Assembly: GCA_041687475.1 (NCBI GenBank)
Contig: JAWLBW010000249.1
Coordinates: 1 to 7,081, forward strand
DNA from: JAWLBW01 sp041687475
GTDB lineage: Bacteria; J088; JAWLBW01
DNA: 7,081 nt
Reading direction: 5' to 3'
Part shown: positions 1 through 6,483 of the stretch, piece by piece
Position numbering within the stretch: the first letter of the stretch is position 1
Layout: each line of letters begins with the position of its first letter
Translations under genes and position numbers: made by a program
The notes under the pieces: model-generated
What the model was told of the DNA's origin: nothing
Databases searched by the model: none
The model's input: only the letters and a program-made list of their open reading frames with translations

Positions 1-211
1 GCTGCTGGCCGCGGGGGCCTGGGCGCTCCAGGTCAAGGACCTGTTGACGGCGGTGGTCGGTCTTACCGTGTTCAGCCTGATTTCGGCCGCCCTGTACATC
101 TCGATGGGCGCGGTCGACGTGGGCTTTACCGAAGCGGTCGTGGGCGCCGGCGTAACCGGCATTCTTTTCATTGCGGCCATCTTTCAAACCACACGAAAGA
201 GCATCGATTGA
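1..211 (+). CDS. mbhD: MbhD/DUF4040-type subunit of Mrp/Mbh antiporter complex (3' part)
   Basis: Partial gene; its start lies left of the window. The open frame begins at base 2 and gives 69 residues ending at TGA 209-211. Two hydrophobic helices are visible (about residues 16-34 and 45-61), joined by a segment containing GAVDVGFTEAVVGAG (residues 36-50). This matches the characteristic DUF4040/MbhD signature, in which an acidic residue (here Glu44) sits at the start of a helix. In Mrp antiporters this segment is part of the C-terminal region of MrpA; in Mbh hydrogenases it is a separate subunit, MbhD. It is an inner-membrane protein of the ion-translocating module, thought to help form the route that links antiporter-like subunits to the rest of the complex. 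The next gene starts inside its stop codon, so the two are probably translationally coupled. The family call is firm; the ion carried is not shown by the sequence. Confidence 0.85.
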   Translation, partial: LLAAGAWALQVKDLLTAVVGLTVFSLISAALYISMGAVDVGFTEAVVGAGVTGILFIAAIFQTTRKSID

Positions 212-504
212 AAGCGCTTCGATTTCTCATACTGTTCGCCGTCGGCGGCGTGCTGCTCTGGGGCGTGACGCAACTGCCGCCGCGGGGCGACGCCGACCAC
301 CCCATTCACCGCGCCCGCACCGGGGCGGGCGATACGGTGGCGTCGACCTATTACATCGAAAACGCCTATAAGGATGCCGAAACGCCCAACATGGTCACCG
401 TCGTGCTGGCCGACTATCGCGGGTACGATACGCTGGGCGAAACGGTGGTCGTTTTCACGGCTGGTCTTGCATGCTATCTGATTCTTCGCAGGCGGCGAAT
501 ATGA
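208..504 (+). CDS. mbhE: MbhE-like subunit (equivalent of the MrpA C-terminal end)
   Basis: 98 aa. One helix near the N-terminus (residues 5-21), a polar loop on the far side of the membrane, and a second helix (about 78-93) followed by a basic tail RRRR. The key motif is PNMVTVVLADYRGYDTLGE (residues 60-78), the hallmark of MbhE and of the last part of MrpA, where the Asp, Arg and final Glu are conserved. The start is a TTG at 208, overlapping the upstream TGA by four bases (TTGA). No in-frame ATG occurs before residue 62, which would delete the first helix and half of the motif region, so TTG is the best start; a GAAAGAG purine run lies just upstream. With the preceding MbhD-type gene it forms a split version of the MrpA C-terminus. 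The product should be an integral subunit of the antiporter complex. Confidence 0.85.
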   Translation: MKALRFLILFAVGGVLLWGVTQLPPRGDADHPIHRARTGAGDTVASTYYIENAYKDAETPNMVTVVLADYRGYDTLGETVVVFTAGLACYLILRRRRI

Positions 505-938
505 TCGTGAAGTCGAGCAGTCCTATCGTGTCGCTGGGGGCACGTACGCTGTCGCCGGTTATTCAGCTGTACGCGTTCTATGTCATCGCCCACGGACACT
601 ACAGCCCGGGCGGCGGTTTCCAGGGTGGCGCGCTGCTGGCGGCCAGCATCATTCTCGTGCGTCTGTCGTCGGGGCAGCGCATCGGCGACATGCAGTTCAA
701 CAAGGCGCTGGGTACGCCGTTGAGCAGCGTGGGCGCTCTGATTTATGCCGGCACGGGCATCGTGGCGCTTCTGCTGGGCGGTAATTTTCTGCAGTATGCC
801 GAGATTCCGCTGCTGGGCGGCGACCCGGTGATGCGGCGAAACATGGGCATTCTGCTGGTCGAGCTGGGGGTTGCGCTGGCCGTTACGGTTACCTTCGTCT
901 CCATTTACGACGATTTGACGGAGCCCGACGATGATTGA
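501..938 (+). CDS. mnhB: MnhB/MrpB (MbhF-type) antiporter subunit
   Basis: 145 aa when started at ATG 501, which overlaps the upstream stop by four bases (ATGA) and has an AGGCGG-type purine run just upstream. An alternative ATG at 471 would add ten residues (MLSDSSQAAN) and overlap the previous gene by 34 nt, so it is less likely. About four helices are seen (about 12-30, 42-56, 74-93, 113-135). The diagnostic motif HGHYSPGGGFQGG is at residues 31-43, the typical MrpB/MnhB signature, and a second conserved stretch with Glu121 (LLVELGVALAV) lies in the last helix. The family provides a small membrane subunit at the centre of Mrp antiporters and of the Mbh hydrogenase membrane arm. The protein ends in an acidic tail (EPDDD). 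Length and motifs are normal for the family. Confidence 0.92.
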   Translation: MIVKSSSPIVSLGARTLSPVIQLYAFYVIAHGHYSPGGGFQGGALLAASIILVRLSSGQRIGDMQFNKALGTPLSSVGALIYAGTGIVALLLGGNFLQYAEIPLLGGDPVMRRNMGILLVELGVALAVTVTFVSIYDDLTEPDDD

Positions 939-1296
939 GCTGTTTCAACAGTACTACGCCTATTGGTTCATCGTGCTGGCCATGTTGTTGGGTCTGTACG
1001 GCATTCTCTTCAAGCGCAACCTGGTCAAGCAGCTCATCGGGCTCAACATGTTTCAGGTGGCGGTCATTCTCTTTTACGTGGCCACCGCGGTGAAACCCGA
1101 CGGCGACGTGCCGGTGATCGACCCCGAAGTCGGGGCCGTGGCGGCCGCCTACATGAACCCGCTGCTGCACACGCTCATGCTTACGGCCATCGTGGTCAGC
1201 GTGGGCACCATGGGGGTCGCGTTCGCGCTCATCATCACCATCTACCGTCGCTACGGCACGCTTGATGAAGTCGAACTGTTGGAGCGCATGAAGTGA
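931..1296 (+). CDS. mnhC: MnhC/MrpC (NuoK-like, MbhG-type) antiporter subunit
   Basis: 121 aa, three transmembrane helices (about 10-27, 35-53, 79-105), the usual layout of MrpC and its complex I relative NuoK. Recognisable stretches are KRNLVKQLIGLNMFQ (residues 28-42) and HTLMLTAIVVSVGT (80-93), matching the family's 'NL.K.IIGL' and 'AL.LTAIV' signatures. The glutamates used for proton passage in NuoK are not in these helices, as is usual for MrpC proteins. The start at ATG 931 overlaps the preceding stop by eight bases and has GGAG at 920-923. The C-terminus (from about 106) is a charged cytoplasmic tail. It would pack against the MnhD-type subunit encoded immediately downstream. Confidence 0.92.
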   Translation: MIELFQQYYAYWFIVLAMLLGLYGILFKRNLVKQLIGLNMFQVAVILFYVATAVKPDGDVPVIDPEVGAVAAAYMNPLLHTLMLTAIVVSVGTMGVAFALIITIYRRYGTLDEVELLERMK

Positions 1297-2795
1297 CTGA
1301 ACATATCGTCGTTCTCATTCCGCTTACGTTTCTGCTTGCCGCCTTGCTGGCGCCGCTGTTCGGGGCCTGGCGCGATCGCGCGGCCTATTGGGTGGTGCTT
1401 GCCGCTACGTTCGTGGTGGCTTGCCTGTCGTTGTACGGACTCTGGCATGTGGCCATCGAAGGCGCCGTTCGGTACACCATGGGTGGGTGGCCGTCGAGCG
1501 TGGGCATCGAGTATGTGCTTGACCCGCTCTCGGCTTTCTTCTGCGCGGTCATCTCGGTCATCGCGTTTGTGGTGCTGGTGCACGCGCGCAAGGTTACGCC
1601 GCGCGAGCTTCCGGGTAAGGAAATTCCGTACTACAGCGTGGTCGGGCTGCTGCTGGCCGGTTTGTCGGGCATCGTCGTAACCGGCGACATCTTCAACCTG
1701 TTCGTGTTTCTCGAAATCTCGTCGATGTCGAGCTACGCGCTGGTGGCCATGGGCGACAAGCGCGCGCCGGTCGCCGCCTTCCGTTATCTGATACTGGGCA
1801 CGGTCGGCGCCTCGTTCTACCTGATCGGCGTGGCGTTTCTTCTCTTCGAAACCGGCACGTTGAACATGGCCGACATGGGCCGGGCGCTGCCGCTCATGCT
1901 CGACGACCCGAACGTGATTCTGGGCCTGGCCCTGATTCTGCTGGGGCTGGGCATCAAGATGGCGCTCTTTCCCCTGCACGGTTGGCTGCCCGACGCCTAC
2001 ACGTACACGGCTTCGCCCAGCTCGGCGCTCATCGCGCCCATGGGTACCAAGATTGCCGCTTACGGCGTGATTCGCATCGCCTTCTTCGTCTTTTCGGCCG
2101 ACTACGTGAGCCGACAATTGCCGTATGCCGATCTGATTGCCTGGCTTTCGGCCGCGGGCATCATCTTCGGCTCGATCATGGCCATTGCCCAGAAAGAGCT
2201 CAAGCGTCTGCTGGCCTACAGCAGCGTGGCGCAGATCGGCTATATCGGCCTGGGCATCGGGCTGGCGAACCCGCTCGGGCTCATCGGCGCCCTGCTGCAC
2301 GTGCTGAACCACGCGCTCATGAAGTCGCTGCTCTTTCTCGTGGCCGCCAACCTGCGCGCGAAAGTAGGGCACTCCGACATTACCAAGCTCGACGCGTCGC
2401 TGCGCAAGAAAATGCCGTGGTCGATGTTCGGGTTCACCATCGGCGCGCTGTCGATGATCGGCATTCCCCCCACGGCGGGCTTTTTCAGCACGTGGTACCT
2501 GGCGCTCGGCGCCATCGACAAGGGCGCGTGGGTTTTCGTGGCCGTGCTGGTCGTGAGCAGCCTGTTGAACGCGGTGTACTTCTTCCGCGTCATTGAAAAG
2601 ATTTACCTGCGCAGCCCCGACGCCGTCGACAAGGTAGAAGAAGACGAACAGGCGCCCCGGCGGTTGCTGGGCACGGCCGAGGTGGGCTGGTCCATGCTGG
2701 CCCCCGTGCTCGTGCTGGCCGTCGCCATTTTCGTGGCCGGTTTTCTGAACGCGTGGATTGTCGAGACTTTCCTCCGGGGCATGGTTCCCCTGTGA
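1293..2795 (+). CDS. mnhD: MnhD/MrpD-like antiporter subunit 1 (MbhH position)
   Basis: 500 aa, about 14 hydrophobic helices, member of the proton-conducting NuoL/M/N-MrpA/D family. It starts at GTG 1293, overlapping the upstream TGA (GTGA), with GGAG at 1281-1284 at ideal spacing. Landmark residues are Glu141 (GDIFNLFVFLEISS, TM5-type), Lys222 (GIKMALFPLHGWLPDAY, TM7-type), His229, Lys253 (TM8-type), the KELKRLLAYSSVAQIGY stretch (301-317), and His336/His340/Lys344 in the TM10-11 region. It lacks the TM8 His typical of MrpA/NuoL (it reads SALIAPMGTK), which fits an MrpD/MbhH assignment, as does its place directly after mnhC. Unusual: at residue 400 (codon ACG, 2490-2492) a Thr sits in the GFFSTW motif where related proteins usually have GFFSKW. 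It probably forms one ion/proton channel in the inner membrane. Confidence 0.9.
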   Translation: MTEHIVVLIPLTFLLAALLAPLFGAWRDRAAYWVVLAATFVVACLSLYGLWHVAIEGAVRYTMGGWPSSVGIEYVLDPLSAFFCAVISVIAFVVLVHARKVTPRELPGKEIPYYSVVGLLLAGLSGIVVTGDIFNLFVFLEISSMSSYALVAMGDKRAPVAAFRYLILGTVGASFYLIGVAFLLFETGTLNMADMGRALPLMLDDPNVILGLALILLGLGIKMALFPLHGWLPDAYTYTASPSSALIAPMGTKIAAYGVIRIAFFVFSADYVSRQLPYADLIAWLSAAGIIFGSIMAIAQKELKRLLAYSSVAQIGYIGLGIGLANPLGLIGALLHVLNHALMKSLLFLVAANLRAKVGHSDITKLDASLRKKMPWSMFGFTIGALSMIGIPPTAGFFSTWYLALGAIDKGAWVFVAVLVVSSLLNAVYFFRVIEKIYLRSPDAVDKVEEDEQAPRRLLGTAEVGWSMLAPVLVLAVAIFVAGFLNAWIVETFLRGMVPL

Positions 2796-2846
2796 GAAAG
2801 GCGGCGGCGTACGGCTTGAAGGTAAGAACACGGAAGCTTCACTGAG

Positions 2847-4331
2847 ATGACAACCTATACGACCATCGTTCCCCTGCTCGCGGTGCTGGTTTCGCTCGCG
2901 GCGGTGCCGCTCATTCTCTTGAGCGATCGGAAGCCGAACCTGCGCGAATTCTGGACCATCGCGGCGGGCGTCGTCAAGTTCGCGCTGGTGATTTCGCTGG
3001 TGCCGCAGGTGGCGGCGGGCAACCAGCCGACCTTTTCGCTGCTCGACATTTCGCCGGGCCTCGAGCTGGCGCTGCGCGTCGACCCGCTCGGCCTGGTGTT
3101 CGGCCTCATTGCCTCGGGCCTGTGGATCTTCACGAGCTTCTACACCATCGGCTACATGCGCGGAAACAACGAGAAGAAGCAGACACGCTTCTTCGCCAGT
3201 TTCGCCGTGTGCCTCTCGGCCACCATCGGCATTGCCTTCTCGGCCAACCTGCTCACGTTTCTCATCTTCTTCGAAATTCTGACGATTGCGACCTACCCGC
3301 TCGTCATTCACAAGGAATCGAAGGAGGCCATCGCGGGCGGACGCAAGTACCTGGTCTACACGCTCACGGCCGGTAACCTGCTCATCGCCGCCACCGCGTG
3401 GACGTACAGCCTGGCCGGCGGGCTCGACTTCGTGCCGGGCGGTCTGCTGACCGGCGTGACCATGTCGCCGACCTCGGCGGCCATTCTGTTTCTGCTCTTT
3501 CTCGGCGGCGTCGGCGTAAAGGCCGGCATCATGCCCATACACAGCTGGCTGCCCACCGCCATGGTGGCGCCCACCCCGGTAAGCGCGTTGCTGCACGCGG
3601 TGGCCGTGGTCAAGTCGGGTGTGTTCGGCGTCATTCGCGTGGTCGGGTTCATTTTCGGCCCCCAGACCATGGCGAACTTCGGCCTGAACGAGATTCTCAT
3701 CGTCGTGGCGGGCACCACGATTCTGCTGGCGTCGCTGCTCGCGCTCTCGCACACGAACCTCAAGCGGCGTCTCGCGTACAGCACGGTCAGCCAGCTTTCG
3801 TACATCGTGCTCGGGGCGGCCCTGCTCACGCCCGCCGGCTTTACGGGTTCGGTCTTTCACATCGTGAGCCACGCCACGCTCAAGATCACGCTGTTCTTCT
3901 GCGCGGGCGCCATTTACGTGCATATGCACAAGGAAGACATTCGCGAGCTCAACGGTATCGGCACCCAGATGCCGTGGACGATGGGCGCCTTTACCGTGGC
4001 GGCCATGGGGTTGGCCGGCGTTCCCCCGCTCGACGGCTTTCTGAGCAAGTTCTACCTGGGTCTCGGTACCCTCGAAGGGGGCCACACCGCGGCGCTTATC
4101 GTGCTGTTGACCAGCGGCGTGTTGAACATCGCCTACTTCTTCCCCATCATCTACCGCGCTTTCTTCCGCCCCTACGAGGGCAAGAAGGAATACGGCGAGG
4201 CCACGCCCTTCATGGTGGTGCCGCTCGTGAGCACGGCCACGTTGTCGTTGCTCTTCGGCATTTACCCGAACCTCTTTTTCGGCTTCTACGACCTCGCGGT
4301 TACGGTAAGCCGCAGCATCATGGGTATTTGA
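2847..4331 (+). CDS. NuoL/MrpA/MrpD-family antiporter-like subunit 2
   Basis: 494 aa, about 14 helices, same superfamily as the preceding gene but clearly divergent from it. It keeps the full set of charged positions: Glu143 (FFEILTIATYPL), Lys225 and His232 (GVGVKAGIMPIHSWLP), His250 and Lys256 in SALLHAVAVVKSG (the TM8 His form typical of MrpA/NuoL), His338/His342/Lys346, and Lys401 (PPLDGFLSKFYLG). The TM8 His suggests it may stand in for the NuoL-like N-terminal domain of MrpA, whose C-terminal part is encoded separately at the start of the operon; this is inference. A 51-nt gap separates it from the previous stop. ATG 2847 has a modest GGAAG at 2832-2836. It ends at TGA 4329-4331, whose last base begins the ribosome-binding site of the next gene. 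Confidence 0.9.
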   Translation: MTTYTTIVPLLAVLVSLAAVPLILLSDRKPNLREFWTIAAGVVKFALVISLVPQVAAGNQPTFSLLDISPGLELALRVDPLGLVFGLIASGLWIFTSFYTIGYMRGNNEKKQTRFFASFAVCLSATIGIAFSANLLTFLIFFEILTIATYPLVIHKESKEAIAGGRKYLVYTLTAGNLLIAATAWTYSLAGGLDFVPGGLLTGVTMSPTSAAILFLLFLGGVGVKAGIMPIHSWLPTAMVAPTPVSALLHAVAVVKSGVFGVIRVVGFIFGPQTMANFGLNEILIVVAGTTILLASLLALSHTNLKRRLAYSTVSQLSYIVLGAALLTPAGFTGSVFHIVSHATLKITLFFCAGAIYVHMHKEDIRELNGIGTQMPWTMGAFTVAAMGLAGVPPLDGFLSKFYLGLGTLEGGHTAALIVLLTSGVLNIAYFFPIIYRAFFRPYEGKKEYGEATPFMVVPLVSTATLSLLFGIYPNLFFGFYDLAVTVSRSIMGI

Positions 4332-4335
4332 GGAG
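4331..4335 (+). promoter_or_regulatory. Ribosome-binding site for the 85-aa protein
   Basis: AGGAG, six bases before ATG 4341 and sharing its first A with the upstream TGA stop. It is the clearest Shine-Dalgarno match in the window. It favours ATG 4341 over the internal ATG at 4380 as the start of the small gene and supports that gene being real. Confidence 0.7.
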
Positions 4336-4340
4336 CGGGC

Positions 4341-4598
4341 ATGGAAAAGAACGCACCGACCCCGCAGGGGGAAAAGAAGATGAAGCAGACGTGGATCGCG
4401 CTCGGCCTCGTCACGGCGATTGCCCTGGCCGCGCAGCTGCTCGACCCCCACGAACCGCATTACCCGTGGGATTTTGTCGGTTTCTACGTGCTGTTCGGCC
4501 TGGTCGGCTGCATCGTACTCATCGTGGTCGCAAAAACATGGGGAAAACTCATCGAACGGCCGACCGACTACTATGGGGGCGATGATCGCTCGATGTAA
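4341..4598 (+). CDS. Small conserved two-helix membrane protein of Mrp/Mbh-like operons, function unknown
   Basis: 85 aa. A polar, Lys-rich N-terminus is followed by helix one (about 17-35), a short loop rich in His/Pro/Trp (DPHEPHYPWDF, residues 35-45), helix two (about 44-64, with FYVLFGLVGCIVLIVVAK) and a cytoplasmic tail ending in KLIERPTDYYGGDD. From memory, short proteins with an acidic/His loop before a second helix, the FY..FG.VGC stretch and a DYY-type tail recur next to antiporter-like subunits in proteobacterial Mrp-like clusters, where they are annotated as hypothetical; this needs a search to confirm. Position between two large antiporter subunits and the strong ribosome-binding site argue for an accessory or assembly subunit of the complex. 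The predicted topology is both ends inside with a periplasmic loop. I see no catalytic motif. Confidence 0.8.
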   Translation: MEKNAPTPQGEKKMKQTWIALGLVTAIALAAQLLDPHEPHYPWDFVGFYVLFGLVGCIVLIVVAKTWGKLIERPTDYYGGDDRSM

Positions 4599-4680
4599 GG
4601 GCAGTCGCCCTTCCACCCGAAGGTTTTCGAAGGAACCGAGGCTTTGCCGAATCTGAATCTCGAAGCTCGCTGACTGAATC
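4599..4680 (+). other. Intercistronic gap with small potential stem-loops
   Basis: An 82-nt non-coding gap, the longest inside the operon. It contains GGGC/GCCC (4599-4602 with 4607-4610) and CCTTC/GAAGG (4609-4613 with 4619-4623), which share bases and so exclude each other. A second CGAAGG copy (4628-4633) could also pair with CCTTC. A GAATCT direct repeat lies at 4649-4660. No T-tract follows, so it is not a standard terminator. No Shine-Dalgarno-like sequence lies at normal distance from the next ATG; the nearest GAAG is at 4662-4665, about 15 nt away. It may be an RNA processing or translation-control site, or simply spacer. Confidence 0.35.
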
Positions 4681-6411
4681 ATGTTGAACGTCATACCACC
4701 CGCCTTTATCCTGCTGGCCGGCACGCTGTTGCTGGCCGTGCTGCCGCAACGGGCGCGAGCCTTCGCCTTTCCGGTGTTTCCGGCGCTTGCGCTGGCGCAG
4801 CTGCTGCAACTACCCGACGGCGTGCTGCTGACCATGCCCTACGCCGGTTGGGAATTGGTGCTGCTCGACGCCGATCGACTCAGCCGGGTGTTCGGCACCA
4901 TTTTCGCCCTGATCGCTTTTCTGGGGGGAATCTACGGCTTTCACCTGAAGGATCGCGGCCAGCAGGTCGCGGCCATGCTCTACGCCTCGGGCGTGCTGGG
5001 CGTGGTTTTCGCCGGCGACTGGTTTACCCTGCTCGTGTTCTGGGAAATCATGGGCGTCGGCTCGCTGGTGCTCATCTGGTCGCGCCGTACGGCAGCGGCG
5101 GGCGGCGCCGGCATGCGCTACATGCTCGTGCACTTTACGGGCGGAAGCCTGCTGCTCGCAGGCATTCTCGGCAAGTTGGCGGCCACGGGCGACCTTTCGA
5201 TAGGTCTCCTATCCGTGGACGAATGGTACCACTGGCTCATGATGCTGGGCGTGGCGCTGAACGCGGCCGTGCCCCCGCTGCACCCCTGGCTGCCCGACGC
5301 CTACCCGCGCGGCACCGTCACGGGGTCGGTGTTCATGAGCGCCTTTACCACGAAAACCGCGCTGTACGTGCTCGCGCGCGCCTTCGCCGGTTGGGACGTG
5401 CTGTATTACGGCGGCATCGTCATGGCCCTGTGGGGCGTGACCTACGCCATTCTCGCCAACGACATTCGCCGCATTCTCAGCTATCACATCGTGAGCCAGG
5501 TCGGTTACATGGTCACGGCGGTGGGCATCGGCACCGAGTTCGCGCTGAACGGCGCCACGGCCCACGCCTTCAGCCACATTCTGTACAAGGCGTTGCTGTT
5601 CATGGGCACCGGCGCCGTGCTGCAGGCCACCGGCCGCTCGAAGATGACCGAGCTGGGCGGCCTGTTGCCGCAGCTCAAGTGGGTCTTCGTGCTCTACATG
5701 GTGGCCGCGTTTTCGATTTCGGGCGCGCCGCTTACCAATGGTTTCATCAGCAAGTCCATGGTCATTGCGGCCGCCGGCGAGGCCCATCACTATGCCGCCG
5801 TGCTGTTGTTGCTGCTGGCCAGCGTCGGTACCTTCCTGAGCGTCGGCCTGAAGTTGCCGGCGGGCACCTGGTTCGGGGCGAAACCCGCCGATATTACCGT
5901 GCAGCCGCTGCCGCGCAATATGTACGTGGGCATGGGCATTACCGCCTTTCTCTGCATTCTGTACGGCGTCTGGCCGACGCTGCTGTACAACCAGCTGCCG
6001 ACGCCGGTCGACTATGCGCCGTATTCCATCGCCCATCTGGTTGAAATCGCGAATATTCTCGTGCTCACGTTCGTGGCCTATTGGATCTTCCGCAAGAAGC
6101 TGGCCCCGCACGATGCGGTGGCGCTCGATGTCGACTTCCTCTACCGCAAGCCCGCCCCGCTGGTGCGCACGGTCACGGTAATGGGCACGAACCGCGTGTT
6201 CGCCGGTTTCGAGAGGGCGACATTGTGGATGGCGTCGGCGCTGGCCGGGCTTGCCCGCAACCCCGCCCCGGCGTTGCAATCGCTGCTCATCGGGCGCAAG
6301 TCGGCCAACCGCAGAGAGTACAATGCCGACGACGCCCGCCCCCGCCTGCAGTACGTCATGGGGCTGGTGTTGCTGGTGTTCGTGCTTGGGGCGTATCTGG
6401 GATTACGATGA
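4681..6411 (+). CDS. MnhD/NuoL-family antiporter-like subunit 3 (long form)
   Basis: 576 aa, about 14 core helices plus a C-terminal extension with a final helix (about 557-574). Landmarks: Glu122 (FTLLVFWEIMGVGSL), NAAVPPLHPWLPDAYP at 194-209 with His201, Lys225 in FTTKTALYVLAR, His295/His299/Lys303 (HAFSHILYKALLFMG), and Lys358 (GAPLTNGFISKSM). The TM7 Lys is Asn194 here; from memory this NAA.PPLH form is common in this long subfamily, so it is probably ancestral to the type, not decay. The extension (about 470-550) is cytoplasmic or amphipathic and includes HDAVALDVDFLYRKP, which resembles the 'LD.D.FYRK' stretch in related long subunits. The start is ATG 4681, fixed by an in-frame TGA just upstream (4675-4677), though without a good ribosome-binding site. 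Last gene of the operon as seen here; expected to be a third channel subunit at the end of the complex. Confidence 0.9.
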   Translation: MLNVIPPAFILLAGTLLLAVLPQRARAFAFPVFPALALAQLLQLPDGVLLTMPYAGWELVLLDADRLSRVFGTIFALIAFLGGIYGFHLKDRGQQVAAMLYASGVLGVVFAGDWFTLLVFWEIMGVGSLVLIWSRRTAAAGGAGMRYMLVHFTGGSLLLAGILGKLAATGDLSIGLLSVDEWYHWLMMLGVALNAAVPPLHPWLPDAYPRGTVTGSVFMSAFTTKTALYVLARAFAGWDVLYYGGIVMALWGVTYAILANDIRRILSYHIVSQVGYMVTAVGIGTEFALNGATAHAFSHILYKALLFMGTGAVLQATGRSKMTELGGLLPQLKWVFVLYMVAAFSISGAPLTNGFISKSMVIAAAGEAHHYAAVLLLLLASVGTFLSVGLKLPAGTWFGAKPADITVQPLPRNMYVGMGITAFLCILYGVWPTLLYNQLPTPVDYAPYSIAHLVEIANILVLTFVAYWIFRKKLAPHDAVALDVDFLYRKPAPLVRTVTVMGTNRVFAGFERATLWMASALAGLARNPAPALQSLLIGRKSANRREYNADDARPRLQYVMGLVLLVFVLGAYLGLR

Positions 6412-6452
6412 GTTACGCGTCTCACCCCCAGCAGCGTAGCATGAGCTTCCGT

Positions 6453-6469
6453 GCCCCCTGAGAGGGGGC
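6453..6469. terminator. Hairpin after the antiporter operon, possible terminator
   Basis: GCCCCCT / AGGGGGC pair perfectly (7-bp stem, loop GAG), 41 nt after the stop of the last antiporter gene. No T-run follows on either strand, so it is not a canonical intrinsic terminator. The stem is the same as in the repeat units downstream with a different loop, so it may be a diverged outlier of that array. Confidence 0.4.
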
Positions 6470-6483
6470 CGCGAGTCGCTCAC

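Noticed and set aside
2796..2846. Promoter or terminator between the first and second large subunits
   Set aside because: The 51-nt gap shows no convincing -10/-35 pair or T-tailed hairpin.
3398..4585. A 395-codon plus-strand open frame in another phase
   Set aside because: Overlaps the second antiporter gene and the small gene; Arg/Ala/His-rich out-of-frame translation typical of G+C-rich DNA.
1251..4835. A 1194-codon open frame on the minus strand across three antiporter genes
   Set aside because: It is exactly in register with three plus-strand genes that share one reading phase, so it stays open merely because TTA, CTA and TCA codons are avoided there. Its translation is low-complexity, rich in Arg/His/Gln/Glu, with no recognisable domain.
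4848..6044. A 398-codon plus-strand open frame in another phase
   Set aside because: Out-of-frame shadow of the third antiporter gene, Arg-rich with no family resemblance.
5209..6279. A 356-codon minus-strand open frame
   Set aside because: In-register shadow of the third antiporter gene, with the same His/Arg/Gln-rich composition and no domain.
1293..6411. NADH:quinone oxidoreductase (complex I) subunits L, M, N
   Set aside because: The superfamily is the same, but the neighbours are MbhD/E, MnhB and MnhC, not nuoA-J, so an Mrp/Mbh-type complex fits better.
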